Shown one piece after another: positions 1 to 10,179 of a stretch of 64,000 bases of DNA. Origin of the DNA: Colwellia maritima (lineage in GTDB: Bacteria; Pseudomonadota; Gammaproteobacteria; Enterobacterales; Alteromonadaceae). The DNA lies in the NCBI RefSeq assembly GCF_022669015.1, contig NZ_JAKKSL010000001.1, positions 1,656,059-1,720,058 of the forward strand, written 5' to 3'. The notes below the pieces were generated by a model that was not told where the DNA came from, made no database searches, and worked only from the letters and a program-made list of their open reading frames with translations. Made by a program: the position numbers and the translations under genes. Numbering within the stretch: position 1 is the stretch's first letter; each line of letters starts with the position of its first letter.

Positions 1-1685
1 TCATTAATGTCGCGTCGTTGTGCGGTTACTGACATAAGTAAATGTTTTTCTACCAACCAAGACACCATTTTGCTGTCGTGATTGCTCATTTTATGTGATT
101 GACAAAAAAACAAGGCGTCTACAGCGCCGAGTTTTGCATGATCTCCACCTCGGCCTTTACCAATATCATGAAAAATTCCCGCTAAGTATAAAACTTCAGG
201 CTTACGAATTTTCTGCATTATTTTACTGCATAAAGGGTATTTATGGTTGTGTTCTTTTTGGCTAAATTGATATAGGTTTTTAACTACGCGGAAACTGTGT
301 TCATCAACAGAGTATGCATGAAATAAATCAAACTGCATTTGACCGACAATATTACGCCATAATGGCAGGTACGAGCCAATAATTCCATACCTATGCATTA
401 AATTGAATGCTAAACCTAAACCGCGAGGATGCTTAATAATGGCCATAAATATTTGACGACATTGTTCATAGTCTATTAAACCTGAAATCAAGCGTCGTCT
501 TGCATTTCGCATTAATCTGAGTGTATGAGAATGAATCCCTTTAATTTCAGGTTGTTGAGCAATAATTAAGAACATTTCGATCATTTTGACAGGTCGCATA
601 AAAATTCTGTCATTGGTGGTATTAATCAATGTATCCACCAATTCAAAATCCTGATTGATCATTTTACTATTAGCTTGTTCTGGATCTTGAATTATTTCTT
701 GTTTAAAGCGTTGCAATAAAATGGTATTTAGCTCGGCAACGCGTGCAATAATGCGAAAAAAACGCTTCATCATACGTTCTACTGGGGCTTTACCTTCATC
801 GCCAAACCCCATCATTTTGGCCACATCGGTTTGATAGTCGAACAACAAACGGTTTTCGCTTCGTTTAGCAACAAAGTGCAAAGCAAAGCGCATTCGCCAT
901 AAATAATCTTGTGCTTCAATAAGCTCGGCTAATTCATTTGGATAAAGATAATTATGTTCTACTAACTCTTCTAAAGAATCTGCCAAAAAATGACGTTTTG
1001 CAACCCAAGCAATGGTTTGAATATCACGTAATCCCCCTGGGCTAGCTTTTAAATTTGGCTCTAACGTGTATGCGGCACCATGGTATTGCAAATGTCTTTT
1101 TGCTTGTTCTTTTCGTTTGGCTATAAAGAATTTTTCTGACGTCCAAAATACATCTTCATTGATCAAAGGCAGTAATTGTTGCGTTAATATCTCATTCCCG
1201 GTAATTTGCCGTAGTTCCATTAAGTTGGTTGCAACGGTTACATCATCGATCGCTTGCTTAATACATTCTTTAATAGAACGTACACTGTGACCAATATCAA
1301 GTTTTATATCCCAAAGTTGCGTGATAAAACTGGAGATTTTTTCTTCTAATTCTAAATCAATTTCCGTTTGAGTTAATATTAAAATATCAATATCTGAAAA
1401 AGGGTGAAGTTCACCACGTCCATAACCACCAACAGCAACTAAGCCGATTTGAAATTCATCAAGATGATGTTGACACCATAATTTAGTTAATATGGCATCA
1501 ACAAATACGGCACGAGCTATTAATAAGTCTTTAACATCATTATCGGCAAAGGCACTATTAAGCCATTCATGAAAGCTTAGCGTTAATTGGCAAATATCTT
1601 TACTTGATAAAATATCGGTTGTAATAGCTAAGCTATTAATAAACGTTTCTGGGATTATGTCACTTTGTATAGGGTGATTATTCAC
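1..1685 (-). CDS. glnD: PII uridylyltransferase/uridylyl-removing enzyme GlnD, 5' part (runs off the window)
   Basis: GlnD adds UMP to, and removes it from, the PII nitrogen signalling protein in the cytoplasm. About 561 codons are present. The nucleotidyltransferase signature [20 protein letters not shown] lies near residues 84-103. An HD phosphohydrolase motif ([12 protein letters not shown]) is near residue 505, in the same frame as the start, so there is no net frameshift. The GTG start at 1685 is chosen because the N-terminal residues (VNNHPIQSD...) match the usual family length before the catalytic motif, and no in-frame ATG lies just upstream. The ACT domains lie beyond base 1. It is read in the same direction as map, as in enterobacteria. 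Confidence 0.93.
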   Translation of the reverse strand, partial: MNNHPIQSDIIPETFINSLAITTDILSSKDICQLTLSFHEWLNSAFADNDVKDLLIARAVFVDAILTKLWCQHHLDEFQIGLVAVGGYGRGELHPFSDIDILILTQTEIDLELEEKISSFITQLWDIKLDIGHSVRSIKECIKQAIDDVTVATNLMELRQITGNEILTQQLLPLINEDVFWTSEKFFIAKRKEQAKRHLQYHGAAYTLEPNLKASPGGLRDIQTIAWVAKRHFLADSLEELVEHNYLYPNELAELIEAQDYLWRMRFALHFVAKRSENRLLFDYQTDVAKMMGFGDEGKAPVERMMKRFFRIIARVAELNTILLQRFKQEIIQDPEQANSKMINQDFELVDTLINTTNDRIFMRPVKMIEMFLIIAQQPEIKGIHSHTLRLMRNARRRLISGLIDYEQCRQIFMAIIKHPRGLGLAFNLMHRYGIIGSYLPLWRNIVGQMQFDLFHAYSVDEHSFRVVKNLYQFSQKEHNHKYPLCSKIMQKIRKPEVLYLAGIFHDIGKGRGGDHAKLGAVDALFFCQSHKMSNHDSKMVSWLVEKHLLMSVTAQRRDIN

Positions 1686-1724
1686 GTATGTACCTATGTC
1701 GTTATTTGATGAATTTAAGTCGTT

Positions 1725-2513
1725 TTAATTGTGAAGAATTCGACTTATGGTTTCTTCTTTACGTAAGGTTAAAATTTCACAGCCTGTTTTTGTCACGACT
1801 AAGGTATGCTCCCACTGCGCTGATTTTTTGCCATCACTAGTGTACACGGTCCAGTTATCTTCTTTGTCTAATACCGTGTTGGCTTTACCTAAGTTAATCA
1901 TGGGTTCAATGGTGAAACACATTCCTTCAACCATCTTAGTTTTATCATGGTTTTTGTAATGAACAATCTGTGGTTCTTCATGAAATTCTACACCAATTCC
2001 GTGTCCACAATAGTCTTTAACAATTGAGTAACGTCCTTTACTTTTGATAAATTTTTGAATAGCAGAACCAATTTCACCAAAGGTAGCGCCAGGTTTTACT
2101 TTTTTTAGACCAATATATAATGACTCTTGTGCTAAACGACATAATCGGCTGTCTTCAGGAGAAACATCACCTATAAGAAACATTTTACTGGTATCACCAT
2201 GATAACCGTCTTTAATCACGGTAATATCAAGATTGATGATATCGCCATTTTTTAATACGGTATCATCAGGAATACCATGACAAACAACATGGTTGACGGA
2301 GGTGCAAATAGACTTTGGAAAATGGTGATAATTTAGTGGAGCAGAAATAGCTTCTTGTACTTTTTCAGTGTAATCGGCACATAAAGTATTTAACTCATCT
2401 GTTGTGACACCTGCTTTTACATAAGGAGCAATCATCTCTAAAACATCACAAGCTAGTTGCTTGACTATGCGCATTTTCGCTATTTCATCTTGGCTTTTAA
2501 TTGGTATGGACAT
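1725..2513 (-). CDS. map: Methionine aminopeptidase type I
   Basis: Removes the N-terminal methionine from new proteins; a cytosolic dimetal enzyme. The 262 residues match the usual bacterial type Ia length (about 264). Visible metal and active-site segments: HGIPDD, NLDITVIKDGYHGDTSKMF (two Asp ligands), GHGIGVEFHEEP (His ligand), FTIEPMIN (Glu ligand) and QWEHTLVVT (Glu ligand). Its divergent position upstream of rpsB-tsf is conserved in gammaproteobacteria, and glnD follows it. Confidence 0.97.
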   Translation of the reverse strand: MSIPIKSQDEIAKMRIVKQLACDVLEMIAPYVKAGVTTDELNTLCADYTEKVQEAISAPLNYHHFPKSICTSVNHVVCHGIPDDTVLKNGDIINLDITVIKDGYHGDTSKMFLIGDVSPEDSRLCRLAQESLYIGLKKVKPGATFGEIGSAIQKFIKSKGRYSIVKDYCGHGIGVEFHEEPQIVHYKNHDKTKMVEGMCFTIEPMINLGKANTVLDKEDNWTVYTSDGKKSAQWEHTLVVTKTGCEILTLRKEETISRILHN

Positions 2514-2539
2514 ACTGTTCTCTTACTCGTTATTAGTGT

Positions 2540-3178
2540 TTAGGTGTATTTATTCAATTCTAACTGTACCGCTTCAACAATCGCCTTAGGCTCTGATAAA
2601 TAGAAGTTATGATTCAAAAGTATTAACTGATCATCAATGGCTAACAACAGTGCCGGTATGGCTTCGGTGTTTATTAGATCTTGCAATGCATAGATTTCTT
2701 CTAATTGCATCATTGCGTCTTTGCTGAGTTTATCACTTTTGAATACTTTTGTAGGGGGCGATAATTTTAGGTCAGCGATTGTTGTTGCTAATTCTGATGG
2801 ATGCGTTATTGGATTACCTTGCTCAAAATGTGCTTTTTGTAGTGCATTTAATAATGGTAATGCTAAATTTGGCGTCTTATGTTGTGCCCATGTCATTAAA
2901 TTAGCCGCTAAAATTGAATTTTTATTTTGTTCAAGTAGTTTCAGATAAGGACTTGAAAAATGAATGTTGGCTTGTTGCTCAACCGCTTTAATTTCATTCA
3001 ACTTATTCTGAGTTGGCTCATCGTGCTTGCCGTCAAAAAAGGCAGTATGCCATAAATTTAGCGTTATATCAGGAAAGGCATTGTGTATTTCGTTTACAAG
3101 CTTCGTTGCAACATAACTCCAAGGGCAGTGGCTATCATATAGAAAGAATAGTTGTGCAGGTACTTTGTGTGTTGTCAT
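2540..3178 (-). CDS. DsbA-family thioredoxin-fold protein
   Basis: A 212-residue protein opening with the thioredoxin-fold segment FFLYDSHCPWSYVATKLV. The motif is C-P-W-S, with only one cysteine, so it is not a standard CXXC oxidant. It resembles the FrnE / 2-hydroxychromene-2-carboxylate isomerase branch of the DsbA superfamily. No signal peptide is visible, so it is probably cytoplasmic and may act on glutathione or small thiols; the substrate is unknown. It lies 26 bases upstream of map and could be cotranscribed with it. Confidence 0.75.
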   Translation of the reverse strand: MTTHKVPAQLFFLYDSHCPWSYVATKLVNEIHNAFPDITLNLWHTAFFDGKHDEPTQNKLNEIKAVEQQANIHFSSPYLKLLEQNKNSILAANLMTWAQHKTPNLALPLLNALQKAHFEQGNPITHPSELATTIADLKLSPPTKVFKSDKLSKDAMMQLEEIYALQDLINTEAIPALLLAIDDQLILLNHNFYLSEPKAIVEAVQLELNKYT

Positions 3179-3272
3179 TTTTTACCTAAAATCGTTTGTT
3201 TGAGCACATTAGTTAGCCCAATAATTACTAATTTTACCGTGATAAGTTGAATTATCCCAGTGAAATTTTTTC

Positions 3273-3301
3273 TGGTTAAAATTGTCATTTTGTGGTATAA
3301 A
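3273..3301 (+). promoter_or_regulatory. Extended -10 promoter of rpsB-tsf
   Basis: The -10 element TATAAA (3296-3301) is preceded by TGTGG, giving an extended -10, and followed by a GC-rich discriminator (ATGCCGCGC). A weak -35 (TGGTTA, 3273-3278) sits 17 bases upstream. This arrangement is characteristic of gammaproteobacterial rpsB promoters. It is the most convincing promoter in the 394-base gap between the DsbA-like gene and rpsB. Confidence 0.7.
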
Positions 3302-3572
3302 ATGCCGCGCTGAAATCTAAGTGATTATTTATCTATTTGTTATTCAGTTAACAACTGATAAATGATGCTTATTTCTACGGCAATTAAACAGGTCAATGTT
3401 TGCGAAGAAGCAACTTGATTATATTATAAACTCACATACATCTAGTAAAGGTATACCGGGGTGCTCAGCTGAATCATACCTTGTTGTTATTATATCAAAT
3501 AACACAAGAATACAGCGAATAGAGTCGTGTATATTGGGTGTATGAACGCTTAACCCCATAAAGGAAAATACA
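3302..3572 (+). promoter_or_regulatory. Long 5' leader of rpsB (candidate S2 autoregulatory leader)
   Basis: About 260 untranslated bases separate the rpsB promoter from its ATG. In gammaproteobacteria the rpsB leader is the site of autogenous repression by ribosomal protein S2. That role is inferred here from position and length; the fold was not computed. A purine-rich Shine-Dalgarno (AAAGGAAA) precedes the ATG. Confidence 0.45.
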
Positions 3573-4304
3573 ATGTCAAACGTTTCAATGCGCGATATGC
3601 TTAAAGCCGGTGTTCATTTTGGTCACAAAACTCGTTACTGGAATCCAAAAATGAAACCGTTCATTTTTGGTGCTCGTGATAAAGTTCATATCATCAACTT
3701 AGAACAAACTGTACCTATGTTTAATGAAGCACTTGCTTTTATTAACAATGTTTCTTCTAAAAAAGGTAAAGTTCTATTTGTTGGTACTAAACGTGCCGCA
3801 AGCGATGCTATCAAAGAAGCAGCCATTAAATCTGATCAGTTTTTTGTTAATCACCGTTGGTTAGGTGGTATGTTGACTAACTGGAAAACAGTACGTCAAT
3901 CAATCAAACGTTTAAAAGATCTTGAGTCACAAAGCACTGATGGTACTTTTGAAGCTTTAACTAAAAAAGAAGCGTTAATGCGTACTCGTGAAATGGAAAA
4001 GCTTGATAAAAGCTTGGGTGGTATTAAAAACATGGGTGGTTTACCTGATGCTATTTTTATCATTGATGCCGATCACGAACATATTGCGATTAAAGAAGCA
4101 AACAACCTTGGTATCCCAGTAATTTCTGTTGTTGATACTAACTCAAACCCAGATAACATTGATTACATTGTTCCTGGTAACGATGATGCAATCCGTGCAG
4201 TAACTTTATACTGTGACGCTGTTGCTAATGCAGTGCTTGCCTTTGGTCGTGAAAAAAACATCGTAGTACAAGCTGAAAAAGACGGTTTTGTTGAAACTGA
4301 ATAA
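3573..4304 (+). CDS. rpsB: 30S ribosomal protein S2
   Basis: A component of the small ribosomal subunit. The 243 residues begin with the family signature [24 protein letters not shown] and contain [14 protein letters not shown] and [12 protein letters not shown]. It is followed by tsf, as in nearly all bacteria. The C-terminal tail ([18 protein letters not shown]) differs from E. coli but this end is variable. The CCTTTGGT at 4238-4245 could hide an in-frame miscall of the type seen elsewhere in the window; this is not provable here. Confidence 0.98.
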   Translation: MSNVSMRDMLKAGVHFGHKTRYWNPKMKPFIFGARDKVHIINLEQTVPMFNEALAFINNVSSKKGKVLFVGTKRAASDAIKEAAIKSDQFFVNHRWLGGMLTNWKTVRQSIKRLKDLESQSTDGTFEALTKKEALMRTREMEKLDKSLGGIKNMGGLPDAIFIIDADHEHIAIKEANNLGIPVISVVDTNSNPDNIDYIVPGNDDAIRAVTLYCDAVANAVLAFGREKNIVVQAEKDGFVETE

Positions 4305-4501
4305 TTACCTTTTTATTATTAAATAAATAAAACGTAATTAAGCAAAACATTTCGTTTATCATAAAAGCATTGAAATAACATATTATTTATTCTTTGCTTT
4401 TATGACACCTAATTTACTATTTATTCCCGTGATTATACTGTTGGCGAGTTTCATTACTTAAACAGCCATATGGGGATAACTGAAAACAGAGGAATTAACT
4501 C

Positions 4502-5350
4502 ATGGCAATTACTGCTGCAATGGTTAAAGAACTTCGTGAACGCACAGCTGCGGGCATGATGGATTGTAAAAATGCGTTACAAGAAGCTGATGGCGACATG
4601 GAACTTGCGATTGAAAATATGCGTAAGAATGGTCAAGCAAAAGCAGCTAAAAAAGCAGGTAACATTGCTGCTGAAGGTGCTATTTTAATTAAAGATGCAA
4701 ACGGTGTTGCTGCTTTAGTTGAAGTGAACTGTCAAACAGATTTCGTAGCAAAAGACGCTAACTTCTTAGCTTTTGCTAATGAAGTATTAGACGCTGCATT
4801 AGCAGCTAAATCTACAATTGAAACGCTTCAAGCACAATTTGAAGAAAAACGTATCGCGTTAGTAACTAAAATTGGTGAAAACATCAATGTACGTCGTGTT
4901 GAGTATGTTGAAGGTGCCGCGTTAGCTTCTTACCGTCATGGCGCAACTATTGGTGTTGTTGTTGCCGGCGAAGGTGATGCAGAATCACTTAAGCATATTG
5001 CAATGCATGTAGCAGCAAGTAAGCCTGAATATCTTTCTCCAGAAGATGTGCCTGCAGAAGTTGTTGAAAAAGAAAAAGCTATCCAAATTGATATCGCCAT
5101 GAATGAAGGCAAGCCACAAGAGATTGCTGAAAAAATGGTAACTGGCCGTATGCGTAAATTTACGGGTGAAGTTTCATTAACAGGCCAAGCTTTCATTATG
5201 GAACCTAAGAAAACGGTAGGTGAAGTATTAAAAGAGAAAGGCATTACTATTTCTTCTTTTGTTCGCTTAGAAGTAGGTGAAGGTATTGAGAAGAAAGATG
5301 AAGATTTCGCTGCAGAAGTAGAAGCACAAATTGCCGCTGCTAAAGCTTAA
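4502..5350 (+). CDS. tsf: Elongation factor Ts
   Basis: Guanine nucleotide exchange factor for EF-Tu. The 282 residues match the family length. The N-terminal UBA-like domain ([19 protein letters not shown]) and the signature [10 protein letters not shown] near residue 80 are present. It lies 197 bases after rpsB and is followed by a clear intrinsic terminator, so rpsB-tsf forms a closed transcription unit. Confidence 0.98.
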   Translation: MAITAAMVKELRERTAAGMMDCKNALQEADGDMELAIENMRKNGQAKAAKKAGNIAAEGAILIKDANGVAALVEVNCQTDFVAKDANFLAFANEVLDAALAAKSTIETLQAQFEEKRIALVTKIGENINVRRVEYVEGAALASYRHGATIGVVVAGEGDAESLKHIAMHVAASKPEYLSPEDVPAEVVEKEKAIQIDIAMNEGKPQEIAEKMVTGRMRKFTGEVSLTGQAFIMEPKKTVGEVLKEKGITISSFVRLEVGEGIEKKDEDFAAEVEAQIAAAKA

Positions 5351-5474
5351 TTCTTCCTATTTGAACCGATAACATTGCTGCATTTGCTTTTCACTGAGTC
5401 ACATATTGCATATGCGATCAAGATAAAAAAGCCCAAGCATCTTGTTATTTGCGCAACTAGTTAGAATTACAATA

Positions 5475-5502
5475 AAACGTCTACCTTGGTAGGCGTTTTT
5501 TT
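5475..5502 (+). terminator. Rho-independent terminator after tsf
   Basis: An 11-bp stem (AAACGTCTACC pairing with GGTAGGCGTTT, with one G-T wobble) has a tight loop and runs into a T tract. It ends the rpsB-tsf transcript. The rest of the 302-base tsf-pyrH gap is AT-rich and presumably holds the pyrH promoter; no convincing -35/-10 pair was seen. Confidence 0.85.
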
Positions 5503-5652
5503 ATGCGATTTTTTCATGGAAAACATTTAAATAGCATAATAAAAGGGAGTTTTTTCAGTTAAGGCTTTCTTGGATAAGCTAAACGTATTAAAATGTTCGC
5601 GGTCTTTTTGACCCTAGCCTTTTTTTTGCGAGCCAAATAGGAATTTTCTCAC

Positions 5653-6381
5653 ATGACTACTAATTCAAAACCATCTTATCGTCGTATTCTTCTTAAACTT
5701 AGTGGTGAAGCGCTTATGGGTGAAGAAGGCTTTGGTATTGATCCTAAAATTCTTGATCGCATGGCACAAGAAATTAAAGAATTAGTCGAAATGGATATTC
5801 AAGTCGGATTAGTTATCGGTGGCGGAAATTTGTTTCGTGGTCTTGGACTAGCCCAAGCCGGCATGAATCGTGTTGTTGGTGACCAAATGGGGATGTTAGC
5901 AACGGTAATGAACGGATTAGCAATGCGTGATGCGCTTCATCGTGCCTTTGTTAATACTCGCTTAATGTCAGCAATTGATTTAGCGGGTGTTTGTGAACGT
6001 TATAATTGGGCCAATGCTATCAGTTTATTAAAATCAGGCCGTGTTGTTATATTTTCAGCAGGTACAGGAAACCCTTTTTTCACCACTGATTCTGCGGCGT
6101 GCCTACGCGGTATTGAAATTGAAGCAGATGTTGTATTAAAAGCAACGAAAGTTGATGGCATTTATTCAGAAGATCCAGTGAAAAATCCAGAAGCTGAGCT
6201 ATATAGTAAATTAACGTTTGATGAAGTATTAGACAAAGAATTAAAAGTAATGGATTTAGCCGCTTTTACCTTGGCTCGCGACCATAACATGCCTATTCGT
6301 GTCTTTAACATGAATAAACCTGGCGCACTTAAAGCTGTTATTATGGGACAGGAAGAAGGCACCGTAATTAGAAAGTCATAA
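5653..6381 (+). CDS. pyrH: Uridylate kinase
   Basis: Phosphorylates UMP to UDP in pyrimidine synthesis; a cytosolic hexamer of the amino-acid kinase fold. The 242 residues contain [16 protein letters not shown] (phosphate-binding N-terminus), [10 protein letters not shown], and the C-terminal FNMNKPGAL. Its place between tsf and frr is conserved. Confidence 0.98.
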   Translation: MTTNSKPSYRRILLKLSGEALMGEEGFGIDPKILDRMAQEIKELVEMDIQVGLVIGGGNLFRGLGLAQAGMNRVVGDQMGMLATVMNGLAMRDALHRAFVNTRLMSAIDLAGVCERYNWANAISLLKSGRVVIFSAGTGNPFFTTDSAACLRGIEIEADVVLKATKVDGIYSEDPVKNPEAELYSKLTFDEVLDKELKVMDLAAFTLARDHNMPIRVFNMNKPGALKAVIMGQEEGTVIRKS

Positions 6382-6417
6382 ACTGACTTTGTTTAAATAA
6401 CCTAACTCAGGTTAAAC

Positions 6418-6447
6418 ACACCGCAAATATTCTATAGTTTGCGGTGT
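6418..6447 (+). terminator. Stem-loop between pyrH and frr
   Basis: A perfect 10-bp stem, ACACCGCAAA with TTTGCGGTGT, encloses a 10-base AT-rich loop. It is followed by TGTATAAG rather than a run of T, so it may be a weak terminator or a processing/attenuation hairpin that lowers frr transcription from upstream. Confidence 0.45.
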
Positions 6448-6499
6448 TGTATAAGATTTTGAATTTAACATTATTGATATAATTGTAGGAAGAAATACT

Positions 6500-7057
6500 G
6501 TGATAGACGAAATTATTGAAGATGCGCAAGATCGCATGGCAAAAAGCATAGAATCTCTAAAGAGCAGCTTAAATAAAATTAGAACAGGACGTGCGCATGC
6601 TTCACTATTAGATAATATTAGTGTTGAGTACTATGGTATGGAAACACCATTAAACCAAGTTGGCAATATTTCAGTGCCTGATGCTCGAAACCTTTCTGTT
6701 ACTGTGTTTGATAAAGGGATGATTTCAGCAGTAGAAAAAGCGATCATGAAATCAGATCTTGGCTTGAATCCTCAATCAAATGGCACGCTTATACGTATTC
6801 CACTACCACCATTAACTGAAGAACGCCGTAAAGACTTAGTTAAAGTTGTTCGTGGTGAAGCAGAAGGCGGAAAAGTGGCTATTCGTAATATTCGTCGTGA
6901 TGCTAATTCAGATTTTAAAAGCTTGTTGAAAGATAAAGAAATTAGTGAAGATGAACATCACCAAGCAGAAGATACAATTCAAAAAGTGACAGATACTTTT
7001 GTTAAACAAGTCGATGATATATTAGCTAAAAAAGAAGCTGAGTTGATGGAAATTTAA
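6500..7057 (+). CDS. frr: Ribosome recycling factor
   Basis: Splits the post-termination ribosome together with EF-G. The 185 residues match the family exactly. Signatures: [15 protein letters not shown] near residue 26 and the C-terminal helix pair with [19 protein letters not shown]. The GTG start ([13 protein letters not shown]) follows AGGAAG at the right spacing. A strong terminator follows. Confidence 0.98.
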   Translation: MIDEIIEDAQDRMAKSIESLKSSLNKIRTGRAHASLLDNISVEYYGMETPLNQVGNISVPDARNLSVTVFDKGMISAVEKAIMKSDLGLNPQSNGTLIRIPLPPLTEERRKDLVKVVRGEAEGGKVAIRNIRRDANSDFKSLLKDKEISEDEHHQAEDTIQKVTDTFVKQVDDILAKKEAELMEI

Positions 7058-7072
7058 GTTGTTTCTGTAAAT

Positions 7073-7109
7073 AAACGCCAGGGTATTGTTAATACATACT
7101 GGCGTTTTT
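7073..7109 (+). terminator. Rho-independent terminator after frr
   Basis: A 9-bp stem AAACGCCAG / CTGGCGTTT runs directly into five T. The loop holds a small nested palindrome (GTATTGTTAATAC). Confidence 0.85.
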
Positions 7110-7145
7110 GTTTGTTTAATAAAATTTGGTACGAAAGGATAGTTA

Positions 7146-7904
7146 GTGACTACTCATATAGTCTCACTAGATAAAGCACAAAAAATTCCTGCACATATTG
7201 CTATTATTATGGATGGTAATGGACGTTGGGCGCAAGCTCAGGGAAAAAGACGTGTTACAGGTCATAAAGCGGGCGTAGAGTCAGTACGTGCGGTTGTTAA
7301 AGGTGCGCGCAAAGCAGGGGTTAAAGCATTAACGTTATTTGCCTTTAGCAGTGAAAATTGGCAAAGACCCGAAAAAGAAGTTAGTGTATTGATGGATTTA
7401 TTTATGTATGTGCTCACGAGAGAAGTGAAGCGTTTGCATAAAAATAATATTTGTTTTCAAGTGATTGGGGATGTAAGTCGTTTTTCTGATAAATTACAAA
7501 AAAGTATTAAAAAGTCAGAACAGCTAACTGCCAACAACGACGGTTTAATTTTATCAATAGCGGCTAATTATGGTGGTCGATGGGATATTGCTAACGCTGC
7601 TAAAATATTGGCGAGTCAAGTTAAAAATAGTGAAATATCTTTGGAAGACATTGATGAAAAATTACTTCATTCACAGACTTGTTTAGCCGAATTACCGGCG
7701 CTCGATTTATTGATTCGTACCGGTGGTGATTATCGTATTAGTAACTTTTTATTATGGCAAGCAGCCTATGCAGAATTATATTTTACCGATATTCTGTGGC
7801 CTGACTTTGATGAAGAACAGTTTGAGAAAGCAATAGATGTTTTTGACCAACGAGAACGTCGTTATGGTCAAACGGGTGAACAAGTTAAACAGGCAAAAGA
7901 ATAA
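7146..7904 (+). CDS. uppS: Undecaprenyl diphosphate synthase (cis-prenyltransferase)
   Basis: Condenses eight isopentenyl diphosphates with farnesyl diphosphate to make the C55 lipid carrier of peptidoglycan and O-antigen synthesis. The 252 residues carry the catalytic [10 protein letters not shown] (Asp23), SSENWQRP, and the C-terminal [15 protein letters not shown] and FTDILWPDF. The start is GTG, with GAAAGGA upstream. It heads the uppS-cdsA-dxr-rseP series. Confidence 0.97.
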   Translation: MTTHIVSLDKAQKIPAHIAIIMDGNGRWAQAQGKRRVTGHKAGVESVRAVVKGARKAGVKALTLFAFSSENWQRPEKEVSVLMDLFMYVLTREVKRLHKNNICFQVIGDVSRFSDKLQKSIKKSEQLTANNDGLILSIAANYGGRWDIANAAKILASQVKNSEISLEDIDEKLLHSQTCLAELPALDLLIRTGGDYRISNFLLWQAAYAELYFTDILWPDFDEEQFEKAIDVFDQRERRYGQTGEQVKQAKE

Positions 7905-7974
7905 TACCAGTTTCATTAATTAAGTGCTCTATTTTAACAAATAGAAATGAACACATAGTTAGTGGGATTGGTAT
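7904..7974. repeat. Imperfect 71-bp inverted repeat after uppS
   Basis: The ends form an imperfect palindrome: ATACCAGTTTCATTAATTA at the left, and the complement of ATACCAATCCCACTAACTA at the right. A perfect inner hairpin CTATTT-TAAC-AAATAG lies at 7929-7944. The left end overlaps the uppS stop codon. A related right end (GTTAGTGAGATTGGTATAA) recurs near 34632-34650, so this looks like a member of a dispersed small palindromic repeat family. It could also serve as a terminator. Confidence 0.6.
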
Positions 7975-8041
7975 AAGTAACTAAGTCAATTAAATTATAA
8001 AAACTAAGACTTGAATATTACTAAAATAAAAAGGATATACC

Positions 8042-8908
8042 TTGCTTAAATTACGAATTATTACAGCATTGATTTTAGCTCCTGCTGCAATTTCAGCTAT
8101 TTTTTACTTACCCTTACAGTATTTTGCAGCCTTGTTGGTCGCTATTATTGGTATTGGTGCGTGGGAATGGGGTCCTTTAATGGGGTTTGATACAAAAAAA
8201 CGAAGAATAGGTTTCGCAGCAACTACTATCATTTTGATTGCGGCTATTTGGTCAGTTATTTCCCCTACGGAGTTATGGATTACTGCAACCCAACTAGATG
8301 AATATGCATTAGCTTTACTCTGGTTAGCTGTTTGTTGGTGGATACTGTCAGCATTTTTAATGTTCTCTTATCCCAATGCCAGTAATTTTTGGGCTAAACA
8401 TCGATCAATACGAGGGGTCTTTGGTTGGCTAACGTTAGTGCCAACATGGCTTGCTTTTATGGTAATTCGTACAAACGATTACCAAACAGACACATACCAT
8501 GGTGCCCAATTACTTATGTTTTTATTTTTAATGGTCTGGAGTGCCGACATCGGTGCGTATTTTGTTGGTAAGGCTTTTGGGAAAAATAAATTGATGCCAA
8601 ATGTTAGTCCAGGAAAAACTTTTGAAGGCTTTTTGGGTGGCGTTGTTTTTGCTTGTATATTAGTGGCAATTGCCGCTTATCAACTGTCATGGAATTCTGA
8701 TCAAATTATTACAATTCTGTTAGTGACGGTATTAATTACAACAGTATCGGTTTTAGGTGATCTGAACGAAAGTATGTTCAAGCGTCAAGCGGGTATTAAA
8801 GACAGCGGCTCTATTTTACCAGGCCATGGTGGTATTCTAGATAGAATAGATAGTTTAACGGCTACCACTCCAATTTATGCTCTCTGTTACGTATTTTTTG
8901 GTTGGTAA
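8042..8908 (+). CDS. cdsA: Phosphatidate cytidylyltransferase
   Basis: Makes CDP-diacylglycerol from phosphatidic acid and CTP in the inner membrane, the branch point of phospholipid synthesis. The 288 residues have about eight hydrophobic segments. The CDS signature near the C-terminus (MFKRQAGIKDSGSILPGHGG, then ILDRIDS) is intact. The start is TTG at 8042 with AAAGGA upstream. Confidence 0.96.
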   Translation: MLKLRIITALILAPAAISAIFYLPLQYFAALLVAIIGIGAWEWGPLMGFDTKKRRIGFAATTIILIAAIWSVISPTELWITATQLDEYALALLWLAVCWWILSAFLMFSYPNASNFWAKHRSIRGVFGWLTLVPTWLAFMVIRTNDYQTDTYHGAQLLMFLFLMVWSADIGAYFVGKAFGKNKLMPNVSPGKTFEGFLGGVVFACILVAIAAYQLSWNSDQIITILLVTVLITTVSVLGDLNESMFKRQAGIKDSGSILPGHGGILDRIDSLTATTPIYALCYVFFGW

Positions 8909-8913
8909 CATAA

Positions 8914-10140
8914 GTGATAGAATCAAAAATGCCTAATGCTTCGAGTATCAAGAACCTATGTATATTAGGTTCAACGGGATCTATTGGTCAAAGTACCTTA
9001 GAGGTGGTTCGTTTACACCCAGAGAAGTTTAATATTGTGAGTTTATCAGCTCATGCCAGTATAGAAAAAATTGTTGAGCAATGTATTGAATTTTGTCCTC
9101 AAACCGTTGTGATAGGCTCAGCACATGCTGCCCAAAAATTGTCATTGCGTTTACTTGAGGAAAACTTAAGTGCAATCCAAGTTAATTATGGTAGTGAAGC
9201 TTTGCTTGATATTGCTCATAACCCTGAATCTGATACTGTTATGGCCGCGATTGTTGGTGCTGCAGGACTTATGCCGACCTTAGCGGCTGTTAAAGCAGGT
9301 AAACGGGTTTTATTAGCAAATAAAGAAGCTTTAGTGACATCTGGTGCTATTTTTATTGAAGCAGTAAAACAATCAGGAGCCGAATTATTACCTATTGATA
9401 GCGAGCACAACGCTATATTTCAAAGTTTACCTTGGCAAGAACAAGCGCGAGTTGGGCATTGTCAATTGAACCAAAATGGCATTAGTAAGATACTTCTGAC
9501 GGGCTCAGGTGGCCCTTTTCGCACTTGGGATTTTAGTGAACTTGAAACTGTAACACCGGCGCAGGCGTGTGCTCACCCAAATTGGGATATGGGCAGAAAA
9601 ATTTCAGTCGATTCCGCCACTATGATGAATAAAGGGCTAGAATTGATTGAGGCTAAGTGGCTATTTAATGTAGACGTAGAAGACATTCAGGTTGTGCTGC
9701 ATCCTCAAAGTACAATTCATTCTATGGTTCAATATATAGATGGTTCTGTTATTGCTCAAATGGGGAATCCTGACATGCGAACTCCTATTGCACATGCGTT
9801 AGCTTACCCTGAACGAATTGATTCAGGCGTAGCACCGTTAGACTTTTTTAGTACTGGATCTTTTGAGTTTCAAGCAGTAGATTTTAAGAAATATCCTAAT
9901 TTGAAATTGGCAATAGAGGCATGTAAAAGTGGTCAGGGAGCTTGCACCGCACTGAATGCTGCTAATGAAATTGCAGTGCATGCTTTCTTAGACGAAAAAA
10001 TTAAATTTAACGATATTTTTAAAATAAATGAAACTTCTGTGAAAAAATTTGTCTCAGAACAGGTAAGTAATATTAATGAGGTTATTTCCTTAGATACGCG
10101 TGCTAGAGAATTTGCTAAACAATTATTAGCGACTTTCTAG
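8914..10140 (+). CDS. dxr: 1-deoxy-D-xylulose 5-phosphate reductoisomerase
   Basis: Converts DXP to MEP with NADPH in the non-mevalonate isoprenoid pathway. The 408 residues contain the nucleotide-binding GSTGSIGQST (residues 19-28), LANKEALVTSG, the metal-site IDSEHNAIFQ, the substrate loop SGGPFRTWD and HPNWDMGRKISVDSATMMNK. The start is GTG at 8914, five bases after the cdsA stop; an internal ATG at 8929 is the alternative. Confidence 0.96.
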   Translation: MIESKMPNASSIKNLCILGSTGSIGQSTLEVVRLHPEKFNIVSLSAHASIEKIVEQCIEFCPQTVVIGSAHAAQKLSLRLLEENLSAIQVNYGSEALLDIAHNPESDTVMAAIVGAAGLMPTLAAVKAGKRVLLANKEALVTSGAIFIEAVKQSGAELLPIDSEHNAIFQSLPWQEQARVGHCQLNQNGISKILLTGSGGPFRTWDFSELETVTPAQACAHPNWDMGRKISVDSATMMNKGLELIEAKWLFNVDVEDIQVVLHPQSTIHSMVQYIDGSVIAQMGNPDMRTPIAHALAYPERIDSGVAPLDFFSTGSFEFQAVDFKKYPNLKLAIEACKSGQGACTALNAANEIAVHAFLDEKIKFNDIFKINETSVKKFVSEQVSNINEVISLDTRAREFAKQLLATF

Positions 10141-10179
10141 TTAAATTTTTATTGGCAAATTTAAGGATTAAAAAGAAAA

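Noticed and set aside
2652..3610. GCCGG as the affected motif
   Set aside because: Intact GCCGG is common, e.g. 2652-2656 and 3606-3610 (rpsB), and in the tsf, pyrH and bamA genes. Only GCTGG is missing.
4230..4250. Three-base insertion in the rpsB C-terminus (GCCTTTGGT)
   Set aside because: It resembles the error pattern, but the S2 tail is variable and the frame is intact, so there is not enough support.
8401..8440. cdsA GVFGW (CTTTGG) as another corrupted site
   Set aside because: Other CdsA proteins also have Phe-Gly at this place, so the CTTTGG here is probably genuine. Likewise CTTTGG in lpxD (RLWAN), accA (NFGMP) and the end of tssK (ELWAI).
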